Source: Budorcas taxicolor
Lineage: Eukaryota > Chordata > Mammalia > Artiodactyla > Bovidae
Reading direction: 5' to 3'
DNA length: 64,000 nucleotides
Assembly (NCBI RefSeq): GCF_023091745.1
Contig: NC_068934.1
Coordinates: forward strand, 15,764,434 to 15,828,433
The first letter of the stretch is position 1, and each line of letters starts with the position of its first letter. This document shows, piece after piece, positions 22,402 to 33,369 of this stretch. The translations under genes were made by a program, and so were the position numbers. A model generated the notes under the pieces. It was not told the origin of the DNA, ran no database searches, and was given only the letters and a program-made list of their open reading frames with translations.

Positions 22402-23308
22402 CTAGAGAAGTTCCTTTAGCATTTGTTGTAAAGCTGCTTTAGTGGTGCTGGATTTTCTTAACTTTTGCTTGTCTGCAAAGCTTTTGATTTCTCCATCAGA
22501 TCTGAAGGAGAGCCTTGCTGGGTAAAGCATTCTTGGTAGGTTTTCCCCTTTCATCATTTACATATATCATGCCATTCCCTTCTGGCTCATAAAGTTTCTG
22601 TTGAGAAATCAGCTGATAGCCTGATGGAAGTTCCCTTGTATGCTATTTGTCATTTTTCCCTTGTTCCTTTTAATATTTTATCTGTCTTTAATTTCTGTCA
22701 GTTTGATTGCTATGTTTCTCAGTGTGTTTCTCCTTGGTTTTATCCTTCCTAGGACTCTCTGTACCCGCTCCAGTGTTCTTGCCTGGAGAATCCCAGGGAC
22801 GGGGGAGGCTGGTGGGCTGCCGTCTATGGGGTCGCACAGAGTCAGGCACGACTGAAGTGACTTAGCAGCAGCAGGACTCTCTGTGCTTCCTGAACTTGGT
22901 TGACTGTTTCCTTTCCCATGTTTGGGAAGTTTTCAGCTATTATCTCTTCAAATGTTTTCTCAGGTTCTTTCTCTCTTCTTCTTCTTCTGAGCCCCCTAAA
23001 ATGCAAATGTTGGTGCATTAAATGTTGTCCCAGAGGTCCCTTAGACTGTCTGAATTTCCTTTTCATTCTTTTTTCTATATTCTGTTCATCTCTGTTTGTT
23101 TGTTCTTTTGTTCTTCTAGGTCTTTGGTAAACATTTCTTGCATCTTCTCAATCTTTGCCTCCATTCCTTTCCCAAGGTCCTGAATCATCTTCACTCTCAT
23201 TATTCTGAATTCTTATTCTGGAAGGTTGCCTATCTCCACTTCATTTAGTTGTTTTTCTGGGATTTTATCTTGTCCCTTCATATGGGACCTAAGTTTCTGC
23301 TTTTTCAT
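22402..23308 (-). pseudogene. L1 ORF1 (RNA-binding protein) remnant
   Basis: ORF1 encodes the L1 RNA-binding chaperone that coats L1 RNA. The start (ATG at 23306-23308) reads MKKQKLRSHMKGQDKIPEK, the usual ORF1 N-terminus. A middle block reads ENFPNMGKETVNQVQEAQR (about 22890-22950). The C-terminus reads ALQQMLKELL and ends at the native stop (22402-22404). A stop follows IGNLPE (about 23213), others follow downstream, there are frameshifts, and a 110-bp SINE sits inside. It is non-functional. Confidence 0.88.
22763..22872 (+). mobile_element. BovA2 half-element inside L1 ORF1
   Basis: Only the 3' monomer of BovA2: from 'ctccagtgttcttgcctgg' to the 'cttagcagcagc' tail. Perfect 12-bp TSD AGGACTCTCTGT at 22751-22762 and 22873-22884. 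Confidence 0.95.
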
Positions 23309-23756
23309 AGTGATTAACTTTCTGAAATATGTTTTTTTGTTTGTTTGCTTTAGCTGCTGTGAGACTATTCTTGCTTCTTCTGTCTGCCCTCTGATAGATG
23401 AGGCTAAGAGGCTTGTGTAAGCTTCTTGATGGGTGGGGTCTTTGTCTGGTGAACAGGGCATTGCTCACTAAAACTTTAATCCAATTATCTGCTGATGACT
23501 GGGATTGCAGTCCCTTCCTGGTAGTTTGGCCTGGGGCAACCCAGTTCTGTGCTAAGGGTTAATGGTGAACCCCAAGAAAGCTGACACCAAGGGGAAACTT
23601 CCAGTGCCCCCATCCCTATGGTGAGCCTCTGCTGACCCATGTGTCCACAGGATGCCCTCCAACACTAGCAGGAAGTTTTGGTTCAGTCTCCTGCAGGGCC
23701 GCTGCTCCTCTCCTCTGGGTCTTGGTGTGCACAAAATCTTATTTGTGCCCTCCAAG

Positions 23757-23808
23757 ACTGGAGTCTCGGTTTCCCTCAGTCCACTGGAGTCTCGGTTTCC
23801 CTCAGTCC
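23757..23808. repeat. 26-bp perfect tandem duplication in L1 5'UTR
   Basis: Two identical 26-bp units, each starting ACTGGAGTCTCGG, at 23757-23782 and 23783-23808, with no mismatch. Confidence 0.95.
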
Positions 23809-24188
23809 TTTGGGAGTCCAATAATCAAATCCTGCTGACCCTCAAGGCCAGACTCCCTGGGGATTCCCAGTCCCTTTGTTGGATCACCAGGCTGGAAAGC
23901 CTGACGAGAGGTTCTGAATCTTCACAGTAGTGAGAGAACTTCTTTGGCATTCTTGTTCTCCAGTCTGTGGGTCACCCACCTGGTGGGTATGGGATTTGAT
24001 ATTATCATGATTGCCCCCCTTCTCCCATCTTGCTGCAGCTTCTTCTTTGTCTTTGGACATAGGGTATCTTTTTGGTGGGTTCCAGCACCCTCCTGCTGAT
24101 GGTTGTTCAACAGCTAGTTGCAGTTTTGATGTTCTCACAAAGGGATATGAGTGCACGTCCTTCTACTCTGCCGTCTTGAACCAGAAGC

Positions 24189-25444
24189 CTCCTAAATCAA
24201 CTTTTATATTGAATTCTAAATGTATCCCATGGACCATAGTTTGCTGATTTCTGCCATAATGGTACCAAAATTCTTGACATTCTTTTGATGATATAACAGT
24301 AGACGTAGTTGTCAACTGTAACAGCAATTTAATGGGATTTCAATCCATTGGAAATGTTTGGCATTTTTTTTTTAAGTTAAATCTGCATTTTATCCTCTCT
24401 CTATGGGAGAGTGGAGGAGATATTAATGATAGTGGATATATGCCAAGGAGATTTCTCTAAAATGGGATCAAACGTACATAGCTTTGTCCTCTTCAATTAT
24501 TTTAACAGGAAATATATAGCCTATATATTTATGTCCAAAGTATTAGTTAGATATTAATACTTCTATTACATTGGTGACTTCAGCTGTCTCATATGTGTTG
24601 ATCTTATGTAACATATAGGAGAGAATATATTCTAGTTTTCAGCCCTGGTACAGAAATTTAAAAAAAAAAATTGAAAATTATGGAAACTCAGTATAGTCCA
24701 AAGATAAGAGGAGAATTTAGACAGGAGCTTGAACTGCAGGAATCCTCAAGCCTTTAGGTAAAAACCAGAATGAGAAGAAAAGTGTTGAAGGAGAAGCAAG
24801 GTCCAGTATGGGCACCTTCATTCAGGGCACATGGACAAAGTTACATAAATGCCCTGGCAGGTCTCACCTGAAAAGCAGGAGAGCTACTGCCCAAGTGGGG
24901 ATGATGGCGGGGGCTCTTCTGAGCTTAAAGATGGGCGCTCTGGAGTCAGCCTCTGAAGTGTGGCAATGAGAGAGATGGCTTACATGACCTCAAAAATGTC
25001 TTTCAAAGCTAACGTTCTGTAAAGTCTGCAGCTGTGGTGGCTACCCTGGGTCACCATCTCAGGAGGAGGCCCAATGCCTCATAGCCACCAAGCTCCGAGG
25101 AAGCACGGTCACCTCCATGCCTCCGTGAGCTGCCTCCTGGTCCATGAACTCCATCTGCGGCCACTGTCTTTATGCTCCAAGGGGAGCACAAACCCACCCT
25201 GGGTCCTGACTCTGAATTGCCAACCTGAAGGGCTAGCTTTTTTCTTATGGGCCGAGAAGGTCATCTTTCTTCCTGAGCTCTTGTCTTCTCTTCTCCTTAG
25301 AACTAGATATATGGTCATGGCCCTTTTCTCTGCTCACATTGAACTCCAAGTTTATTAAAAAGACAAAGTCTGCAAGAATATAAAATATTACAAAACAATC
25401 TACCCAGAAAGTGCCATGTAATGATCCTAAAAGCCTGGTGAGGA
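24189..25444. other. No gene; single-copy DNA, GC-richer from 24.7 to 25.3 kb
   Basis: 24820-25330 is richer in G and C than the window average and carries a 94-codon plus-strand frame (25074-25358) and a 69-codon minus-strand frame without recognisable domains. No splice-supported exon can be argued. An A-run lies near 24660. Confidence 0.4.
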
Positions 25445-25560
25445 GCTTTAAAATATGCAAGTTAAAAATGAGAACACTGAGGTTCAAGAAGTAATGACTT
25501 AAAAAGCCCCACAGTAGTAAAGTCTGGACCCAAATTCATGGCCTCTGATGCTAATGAAAT
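25445..25560 (-). mobile_element. MIR SINE, antisense
   Basis: 'aatgagaacactgaggttca', 'aaaagccccacagtagtaaa' and 'tctggacccaaattcatggc' are the inverse of the MIR core and head. Confidence 0.7.
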
Positions 25561-25818
25561 ATAGGGGTTTTTTTTGTTTGTTTATTTGTTTTGCACTATT
25601 CCATTAGGATGGTTTTCTCAATTCTATACAATAAAATTTAAAGCTGAATTTTGAGTAACTGAATAAATAATTGAAAAATTGATAGATATCTAAGAAATAT
25701 AACAATGTTTCAATAATTTTGAATGTTTTAAGATAAACTTTCATTTTTGTTAAGAGAGGATTTCTTTTTCATATATCAGATCATTTACTCTTTGCATTCA
25801 CATTAGGCATTGACAGAG

Positions 25819-26086
25819 TTGCTGTTAAGTCGCTTCAGTCGTGTCCGACTCTGTGCGACCCCATAGATGGCAGCCCACCAGGCTCCCCCGTCCCTGGGAT
25901 TCTCCAGGGAAGAACAGTGGAGTGAGTTGCCATTTCCTTCTCCAATGCATGAAAGTAAAAAGTGAAAGTGAAGTCGTTCAGTCGTGTCCGACTCTTAATG
26001 ACCCCATGGACTGCAGCCTACCAGGCTCCTCTGTCCATGGATTTTCCAGGCAAGAGTACTGGAGTGGGGTGCCATTGCCTTCTCCA
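25819..26086 (-). mobile_element. BovA2 SINE, antisense, full length
   Basis: Both monomers with a minimal tail (tgctgttaagtcgcttcag). It lies inside old MIR-like sequence that continues at about 26100 (caaaggtcacagagctggta). The many CpGs indicate a young copy. The TSD is not clear. Confidence 0.93.
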
Positions 26087-26503
26087 TCAATGGATAAAAA
26101 GGAAACTGACATTTCAAGATGCTGAGATATCAAAGGTCACAGAGCTGGTAAGAGAGGAAGCATTCTTGCCTCATTCAGTGGACCTATATCATTGCTCCTT
26201 TTCACCATCTTCCTTGGAAAATAATTCTGTATGCTTTGTAAAACCTTTCTATCTTCTGTATGTCATTTATTTCTGAATCCTCAATGGACTGAGTGTAATG
26301 CACATAAGTGCAACAAAACTGAGAAGAAAGTAGTTATTTGCAGATGTTGAAACCTTCATTGTTTAAGACTGCCCCACCCTTTCTCTGTCTTGACGGAGAG
26401 TTAACAATGATAGGAAGCACCATATTGAGCTGTAGGAAGTCTACAAGCATGGAATAATTCACAGTTATGTGCATATATATACATCACATATGTTGCAAAA
26501 AGC
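26087..26503. other. Single-copy DNA
   Basis: Begins with a MIR-like antisense piece (26100-26180); the remainder is unrecognised. Confidence 0.45.
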
Positions 26504-26513
26504 TCAGCTTCTC

Positions 26514-26730
26514 CGTGGGCTTCCCTGGTGGCTCACACAGTAGTGAATCTGCCTGCAATGCAGGAGACCTGGGTTTAGTCCCTGGGTCAAGAAGATCCTC
26601 TGGAGAAGGAAATGGCAACCCACTCCAGTATTCTTGCCTAGAGAATCTCCTGAAATGAGGAACCTGCCAGGCTATAGTCCATGGGGTCGAAAAGACTTGG
26701 ACACAACTAAATGACTAACACTTTCACTTT
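26514..26730 (+). mobile_element. Bov-tA SINE, full length
   Basis: Head 'gggcttccctggtggctcac', tail 'ctaacactttcactt'. Perfect 10-bp TSD TCAGCTTCTC at 26504-26513 and 26731-26740. Confidence 0.96.
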
Positions 26731-27034
26731 TCAGCTTCTCTATATGCTGAATCAAATCTCAGTGACAAAGTTTTGAGTGAAGTAGAAAAGGATAGCCATA
26801 TTAACTATACTTTGACAGGCCAAGAGGGACATAGCAGACTCCTGCCTCAAAAAGCTATGTGTCTCAACCTGGAAGAATTTGATGAGGGTTATTATAACAA
26901 TAGTTCAAGGGTGGGGTGCCTGACAAGATTAGGGTGTGTGTAAGAGATCCCTTAATCTCAAATCAGGTGGTCAGTCTCCTAATCTTGAAGGGCTCCTCTT
27001 TTCCTTTTAATCTTTCTTCAGGTGGGTTCTTGTC

Positions 27035-28770
27035 TCAGTTCAGTTCAGTCACTCAGTCATGTCTGACTCTTTGCGTCCCCATGAATCGCAGCACGCCAGG
27101 CCTCTCTGTCCATCACCAACTCCCGGAGATCACTCAGATTCATGTAATTCGAGTCAGTGATGCCATCCAGCCATCTCATCCTCTTTCGTCCCCTTCTCCT
27201 CCTGCCCCCAATCCCTCCCAGCATCAAAGTCTTTTCCAATGAGTCAACTCTTCACATGAGGTGGCCAAAGTACCGGAGTTTCAACTTAAGCATCATTCCT
27301 TCCAAAGAAAACCCAGGGCTGATCTCCTTCAGAATGGACTGGTTGGATCTCCTTGCAGTCCAAGGGACTCTCAAGAGTCTTCTCCAACACCACAGTTCAA
27401 AAGCATCAATTCTTCAGTGCTCAGCTTTCTTCACAGTCCACTTCTCACATCGATACATGACCACTGGAGAAACCATAGCCTTGGCTAGACAGACCTTAGT
27501 CGGCAAAATAATGTCTCTGCTTTTGAATATGCTATCTAGGTTGGTCATAACTTTTCTTGCAAGGAGTAAGCGTCTTTTAATTTCATGGCTGCAGACACCA
27601 TCTGCAGTGATTTTGGAGCCCCCCAAATTAAAATCTGACACTGTTTCCACTGTTTCCCCATCTATTTCCCATGGTGTGATGGGACCAGATGCCATGATCT
27701 CCGTTTTCTGAATGTTGAGTTTTAAGCCAACTTTTTCACTCTCCTCTTTCACTTTCATCAAGAGGCTTTTTAGTTCCTCTTCACTTTCTGCCATAAGGGT
27801 GGTGTCATCTGCATATCTGAGGTTATTGATATTTTTCCCGACAATCTTGATTCCAGCTTGTGTTTCTTCAAGTCCAGCCTTTTTCATGATGTACTCTGCA
27901 TATAAGTTAAATAAGCAGGGTGACAATATACAGCCTTGACGTACTCCTTTTCCTATTTGGAACCAGTCTGTTGTTCCATGTCCAGTTCTAACTGTTGTTT
28001 CCTGACCTGCATACAGATTTCTCAAGAGGCAGGTCAGGTGGTCTGGTATTCCCATCTCTTTCAGAATTTTCCACAGTTTATTGTGATCCACACAGTCAAA
28101 GGCTTTGGCATAGTCAATAAAGCAGAAATAGATGTTTTTCTGGAACTCTCTTGCTTTATCCATGATCCAGCAGATGTTGGCAATTTGATCTCTGGTTCCT
28201 CTGCCTTTTCTAAAACCAGCTTGAACATCAGGGAGTTCACAGTTCACGTATTGCTGAAGCCTGGCTTGGAGAATTTTGAGCATTACTTTACTAGCATGTG
28301 AGATGAGTGCAATTGTGCGGTAGTTTGAGCATTCTTTGGCATTTCCTTTCTTTGGGATTGGAATGAAAACTGACCTTTTCCAGTCCTGTGGCCACTGCTG
28401 AGTTTTCCAAATTTGTTGGCATATTGAGTGCATCACTTTCACAGCATCATCTTTCAGGATTTGAAATAGCTCAACTGGAATTCCATCACCTCCACTAGCT
28501 TTGTTCATAGTGATGCTTTCTAAGGCCCACTTGACTTCACACTCCAGGATGTCTGGCTCTAGATTAGTGATCACACCATCATGATTGTTTTGGTCGTGAA
28601 GATCTTTTTTGTACAGTTCTTCTGTGTATTCTTGCCACCTCTTCTTAATATCTTCTGCTTCTGTTATGTCCATACCATTTCTGTCCTTTATCGAGCCAAT
28701 CTTTGCATGAAATGTTCCTTTGGTATCTCTGATTTTCTTGAAATCTCTAGTCCTTCCCATTCTGTTCTTC
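27035..28770 (-). mobile_element. BovB LINE, 1.7 kb, longest copy in the window
   Basis: Minus-strand BovB from its (TTCAG)n 3' end at 27035 to a 5' truncation near 28770, upstream of the RT domain. The endonuclease domain is absent. A possible short TSD (gttctt at 27026-27031 and 28764-28769) overlaps the element end and is uncertain. Just beyond lies an independent Bov-tA insertion (28794-29080). Confidence 0.95.
27057..28760 (-). pseudogene. BovB reverse transcriptase, three in-frame TGA stops
   Basis: This is the RT of the RTE-clade LINE BovB, which copies its own RNA at a nicked target. The main open part (27414-28760) is 448 codons. It holds RT motif A (FCFIDYAKAFDCVDH, around residues 212-226), motif B (KGVRQGCILSPCLFN) and motif C (LRYADDTTLM; YADD at 27804-27815). 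The same frame continues past TGA at 27414-27416 through WCWRRLESPL-type sequence to TGA at 27252-27254, then to the end of the known C-terminus at TGA 27057. All three TGAs sit where related copies have CGA (Arg), that is, CpG decay. No frameshift is evident. The product cannot be complete: the endonuclease is missing as well. Confidence 0.9.
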
Positions 28771-28793
28771 CTCCCCTAAAGGTCATGGAGGCT

Positions 28794-29080
28794 CGAAAGT
28801 GAGTCACTCTGTTGTGTCCTAGTCTTTGCAGCCCCATGGACTATATACTCCATGGAATTCTCTAGGGTGGAATACTGGAGTGGGTAGCCATTTCCTTCTC
28901 CAGGGGATCTTCCCAACCCAGGGATCAAACCCAGGTCTCCTGCATTGCAGGCAGATTCTTTACCAGATTTCCTGAGCCACCAGGGAAACCCAAGAATACT
29001 GGAGTGGGCAGCCTATCACTTCTCCATTGGGTCTTCTGCATTGCAGGTGGATTCTTTACCAGCTGAGCTACTAGGGAAGC
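28794..29080 (-). mobile_element. Dimeric Bov-tA SINE (Bov-tA3-like), antisense
   Basis: A full Bov-tA unit (28794 to about 28992) is followed, in the same orientation, by a shortened second unit (about 28993-29080) ending in its own tRNA-like head (accagctgagctactaggga). A single perfect 10-bp TSD, CATGGAGGCT, at 28784-28793 and 29081-29090 shows that the dimer inserted as one unit. Confidence 0.93.
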
Positions 29081-29090
29081 CATGGAGGCT

Positions 29091-29556
29091 GGTGTCTTGC
29101 CTGAAAGAAATGGGAACTAAAGGACCTCCATGCCCCAGAGGCCCACAAGCCCTCACTCAGTTTCACAAATAATCGATAAATCCAGAGCAAGCCCCGTAGA
29201 GATGAAGGGATCTATCCTATTTCAACCTCATGTCATTGAGGAGGAAAACTCCTTCTAACTTAGTTTATTTACTTGCACTGTGTCCTGAGGTCAGGAACTC
29301 TGCTAGATCACAGCATCCCGATCCATTGCTAACATTAATCTGCAGGAGATAGATTGTTCTGTGGTGATAACAGGGAAGATAAGGAGTAGTGTGTGAATAA
29401 ACCACCTGCTTGTAACTAAACTTTTCTCCATCATCCAACCTTTGCTGTTCTTCTTTCTTAATAAGTGGTAAGTTAAATTCCCTAAGGTAAGTCGAATTCC
29501 ACAAATTCCATGAAGTGCTTGCTTCCTATAAGTAAATAAACCCTAGGCAACACTCT
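29091..29556. other. Single-copy DNA
   Basis: Complex sequence with no known repeat and no convincing open frame. Confidence 0.45.
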
Positions 29557-29792
29557 GCGTTTCCCAGGTGGTGCTAGTGGTAAAGAATCCACCTGCCCAT
29601 GCAGGAGGCACAAGAGATGCGGGTTTGATCCCTGGTTTAGGAAAATTGCCTGAAGTAGGAAATGGCAACACATTCCAGTATCCTTGCCTGGAGTATCCCA
29701 TGGACAGAGGAGCCTGGAGACTACAGTCCATGGGGTCACAAAGAGTCAGACACAACTGAGTGTGCGTGCACACACACACACACACACACAAC
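29557..29792 (+). mobile_element. Bov-tA SINE with (CA)n tail
   Basis: Variant head 'ttcccaggtggtgctagtgg', B-box region 'gggtttgatccctgg', body, and a tail grown into a (CA)n microsatellite at 29768-29792. Confidence 0.92.
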
Positions 29793-29904
29793 ATAGTGGG
29801 TGCTGGCATTACCTCCCATGGAGATTATGCATATCTAAAATAAATTCAGAGGTGTTGAAACGTACTAAGAGAAAAGGTAAATCCTACAACCCAGGGCTAT
29901 AGGA

Positions 29905-30080
29905 TCTCAATCCAGCCATTTATTTCTTCTATGACTGTGAGAAAATAATCTTTTATTTGTCACCCTAGGAACTTCGATTAAATGGGAGTAATATACTCAG
30001 TCTTAAAGGATTGTTACAAGGCTTCATAAGCTAAAAGCATGTAAAGGCCACCTAGTGCAGTGCTTAGAGAATAAATTGTT
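29905..30080 (+). mobile_element. MIR SINE
   Basis: 'aaatgggagtaatatactca', 'aaaggattgttacaaggctt' and 'cacctagtgcagtgcttaga' follow the MIR 3' half in order. Confidence 0.7.
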
Positions 30081-30249
30081 TCCAACAAGTGGGAGAGAGT
30101 GTTATGCCAACAACAAATGGGCTTTCTCATATGGTGCCAATTGAAGGAGAGTATTTTATTTAGGAAAACGTTTTTTCAGTGCATTTCAAGAGCCTGAAAG
30201 GCATCATCTTTGTCCTGGTGATTCAGCTTCTGGGAGTATAACCTTACAA

Positions 30250-31045
30250 AAATCTCATAGTATCACTTCTTATCGAAAATGCTTCAATAGCTTCACATAG
30301 CCCTCAGGGTGAAGGTCAATATCTCAAACAAAATCTTAAACTTGTCCTGTATGATCTTGTGCTTGTTAACTCCTTAGCCTCATCACTCTCTCACCTTGGA
30401 TTCTAGGTTCCAGACTTAATAAATGTCTTTCAGATCCCCAAAAGAGCTGTTCACACACTATTGTTTATCTCTAAATTACTTTTCTTTCTCTGTTTATGTT
30501 CTTCCTTTTTGTTTTAAATGAAGTTTGTTGATTAACAATGTGTCAGTTTCAAGTGTACAGCAAAGTTATTTGGTTATAGATGTGTGTGTGTGTATATACA
30601 CACATATATATGTTCTTTTTCAGATTCCTTTCCATTATAGGTTATAGATATTGAATATAATTCTCTGTGCTGTATTGTAGTTTCTTGTTGGTTATCTATT
30701 TTATATATAGCAGTGCATACATGTTTATCTCGAACTACTAATTTATTCCTCCCTTCCCCCAACCCTGTTGCTTGCTATTCCATATATTCTTCTTATCTTT
30801 CAATGCTATTTACTCCAGGAAGCCTTATCATTAACTTCACTTCTGAGTTAGTTGCCCCTCTTTGCACTCCTGAGGAATTCTCTACATTTCCACCCTGACA
30901 CTATTACACTAGAGTCTGTTCAGTGGTTGATATTTGCCACAAGATATAAGCTCCATGCAACATGACTTTTGCTTCTCATTCTGTTTCCAATGCTTAATAT
31001 AACTCTGTTTATGATAGATTTTCCATATTTGTTGAAGGAATGCAG
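30250..31045 (+). mobile_element. L2 LINE 3' part, split by an L1
   Basis: 30250-30518 matches the L2 segment 'ttcaatagcttcacatagcc' ... 'gtcctgtatgatcttgtgct'. 30767-31045 continues with 'actccaggaagccttatcat' ... 'ataagctccatgcaacatga' and ends at 'atttgttgaaggaatgcagg'. The L1 at 30519-30766 lies between the two parts. Confidence 0.75.
30519..30766 (-). mobile_element. L1 LINE 3' end, antisense, inside L2
   Basis: 'gtttcaagtgtacagcaaag', an internal (TG)n(TA)n(CA)n run at 30580-30610, and 'ttctctgtgctgtattgtag' are the inverse of an L1 3' UTR. Confidence 0.82.
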
Positions 31046-31159
31046 GACATAAATCCAGAATAAGGGGAAATAAAGCTCTGGATGCTAAGACACTCATTAT
31101 TGTGTGCAATAAAAGAGTAAAAAATGAGAAGAAAATACCAACACATTTTCCGAATGGAA

Positions 31160-31294
31160 GATCTCTGGAAAAGGGAAGGGCTGCTCACTTCAGTATTCTT
31201 ACCTGGAGAATCTCATGGACAGAGGAGCCTGGAGGGCTACAGTCCATGGGGTCTCAAAGAATTGGACATGACTGAGCAACTAACACTTTCACTA
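31160..31294 (+). mobile_element. Bov-tA SINE, 5'-truncated
   Basis: Only the 3' two thirds: 'cagtattcttacctggagaa', 'catggacagaggagcctgg' and the 'ctaacactttcact' tail. Confidence 0.88.
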
Positions 31295-32715
31295 AACAGT
31301 GATTTCTCACATTATTGAATATAAAGCCAGTGCACTTTACATAAAAAGAGTTTGCAACAAAACTGAAAATGCCATTGTTTATTATAAAGTTAAGCAAAAG
31401 CAAGAAACCCATGCATTCAATTATCTCAACTATAAAAGAAAGGATTATTCTCAAATATTAGCAGATCTTGCTTCTGAGTAGCAAAATTATTAAATATTTT
31501 TTGTTAATATTTTTGACAGTTTCCAGGTGTTCTAAATAAATATGCAATTGTAGGTTTTGTTTTGGTTATTGTTGTTTTATAAATACATTTTAACTTCTTT
31601 TTTTTTTTTTAAGCAATAAAAGCTGTTGAATACTCAGCATTGGGAAAGTTTACTGGGGTTCTGAGGCTGATGGGCGAGGAACTTAAGTCGTGAGCTGGCA
31701 GTAAATGCTGGGCAGCAGCCACATGGATTAGTGTTTTTATTTATAAAGCTGCAATTTCCCCGAGCAAGACGGGCGCATCCTGTGCTGATTTATACCCCTT
31801 GTCAAGAGAAGCCAAAGCACGATAATTCTCTGATGCTAAGCTTTCCTTTGGGATGATGTTCAGTCACTTCATGCCCCAAATACTTGATCAATTATATAGT
31901 TCCTATTGACACCCTAGGACACATTTAAAATGAATGTCATTCATGCAGGAAAACTCCACAAATCCAGTGATAGATAAACTTTCTCTCCAAGTTCACAATA
32001 GCCTTCCCTCTTTGGCTTTGAATCAAGGTGCTTTCTGAATGAATCAAGGATCTGGAAGATCTCTGAGAGCTCTGAGTCCCAAGAAGGACCAAGATCTTGC
32101 AGGCTGTTTGCCTCCTGTGATCATGGACAGAATATATGTTGTCTCCCAGCCTCAGACTGTTCAATTGTGAAATGAGAATAAATCACTGATTTATACATTA
32201 TGTAACAGCTTATTATTTAACCCAGGTGTGAAATGGCTATTATAACACTTTTTTAAACTGTGAATTATTACACCAGTGCTCTACTTTTTGAGAGAGACTA
32301 TCTTTCTCTGTATCTGGCTCTTAAACAAAACTAATCCTAAAGACTTAGAAAACAAGACATCAGTTTTCTGCTTTGTTTCTAGAGTGAGTAACACAGTGTG
32401 TGATGCATGGATAGTTTTTTTAAAATGCCTATTGAATTGACTCTACTTTGCTGTCAACCAGTCTACATGGCACAATCACCAAATGGTTAAGTCCCAGGAT
32501 AAGCTGCTCATTGTACTAATTCCAAAGCAAGTTAGGATATATTCTGATTCTCACAGCCTATAAACCGTGGATGAAATTTACATGGAAAAATGAATACATT
32601 TGGGATTGTGTTACATGCAGCATTACAAGGGCATTTAAAATACGTTAGACTTGCCTGGAGGGAATCAGACCATGCTTTCCTTTCCTATGGAGATAATTTT
32701 TAAATTGAATCCTTA
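31295..32715. other. Single-copy DNA; candidate conserved element at 31621-31880
   Basis: 31621-31880 is complex and keeps several CpGs (gggcgaggaac, aagtcgtgagc, ccccgagcaagacgggcgca) in a CpG-poor window, with no repeat identity. That is compatible with a constrained noncoding element. The rest is ordinary AT-rich sequence. Confidence 0.4.
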
Positions 32716-32922
32716 AAGGTTCCCTCGTAGCTCAGTCATTAAAGAATCTGCCTACAACGCAGAAGACCCAGGTTTGATCCCTGAGTCAGGAAGATCCCCT
32801 GGAGAAGGAAATGACAGCCCATTCCAGTATTCTTGCCTGGAGAATCCCATGGGCAGAGGCGCCTGGCAGGCTACAGTCCATGGTGTCACAAGAGCCGGAC
32901 ACAACTTAGTGACTAAAACCAC
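32716..32922 (+). mobile_element. Bov-tA SINE, full length
   Basis: Head 'ggttccctcgtagctcagtc', B box 'aggtttgatccctga', and tail 'gacacaacttagtgactaaa'. No clear TSD. Confidence 0.92.
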
Positions 32923-33369
32923 AAAGATGAAAAGGAATTCCCCAGAGGAGAAGTTAAGTGTGGGAATCACTCTGGAGGCTGAAGAAATGGTACTCAGAGT
33001 CCTGTTATGAAATTTATCACTAGTGTTCTAGAAGGAGTCAACTAGACCAAGAGTTGATCACCCACAGAGACTGCGTCCTCCTTGTCTTTGTGTTTCTAAT
33101 ATGTGTGTGTGGTGGAGGGCACAGTGGACACAACCGAGCACGTTTCATGATGACATGTTGAATGTGTCAGTGGTCCCAGCCTTGCAATAGTTAGTTGAGG
33201 TGTTCTGCAAGTTCACCTGGAGAGAAGGACAGGGGTATGTTTCTGAGGCAACAGCCTGAGTAGCAACACCAAATCACACTATTCCTGATGTACCCCACTT
33301 TTGACTCAGATGTGGACTTTTGCTTGTGAGACAAACTGACAGTATATTACTATTTACAATAATGGCACA
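32923..33369. other. Single-copy DNA
   Basis: No repeat or gene seen. Confidence 0.45.

Larger units (their letters stand above)
22028..24188 (-). mobile_element. L1 LINE: intact 5' end, ORF1, start of ORF2; no 3' part
   Basis: Reading the minus strand from 24188: the L1 5' start (caagacggcagagtagaagg), about 880 bp of 5'UTR, ORF1 (23308 to 22402, broken), a short spacer, and the beginning of ORF2 (residues ...GSYISIITLNIKGLSAP..., 22038-22100). It stops there; the remaining 3' body is missing. It is interrupted by two SINEs with TSDs (22109-22328 and 22763-22872). After subtracting them and their TSD copies, about 1.8 kb of L1 remains. Confidence 0.9.

Noticed and set aside
21110..24188. 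The L1 3' end at 21110-21305 as the missing end of the L1 at 22028-24188
   Set aside because: Same strand, but about 720 bp of non-L1 DNA with a MER20-like remnant lies between, so a single simple deletion does not explain it; kept as separate elements.
25074..25358. Possible exon or small gene in the GC-richer block
   Set aside because: 94 codons without any recognised motif; no convincing splice context or poly(A) signal arrangement.
27157..27711. 184-codon plus-strand frame opposite the BovB RT
   Set aside because: Antisense shadow of the BovB reverse transcriptase.
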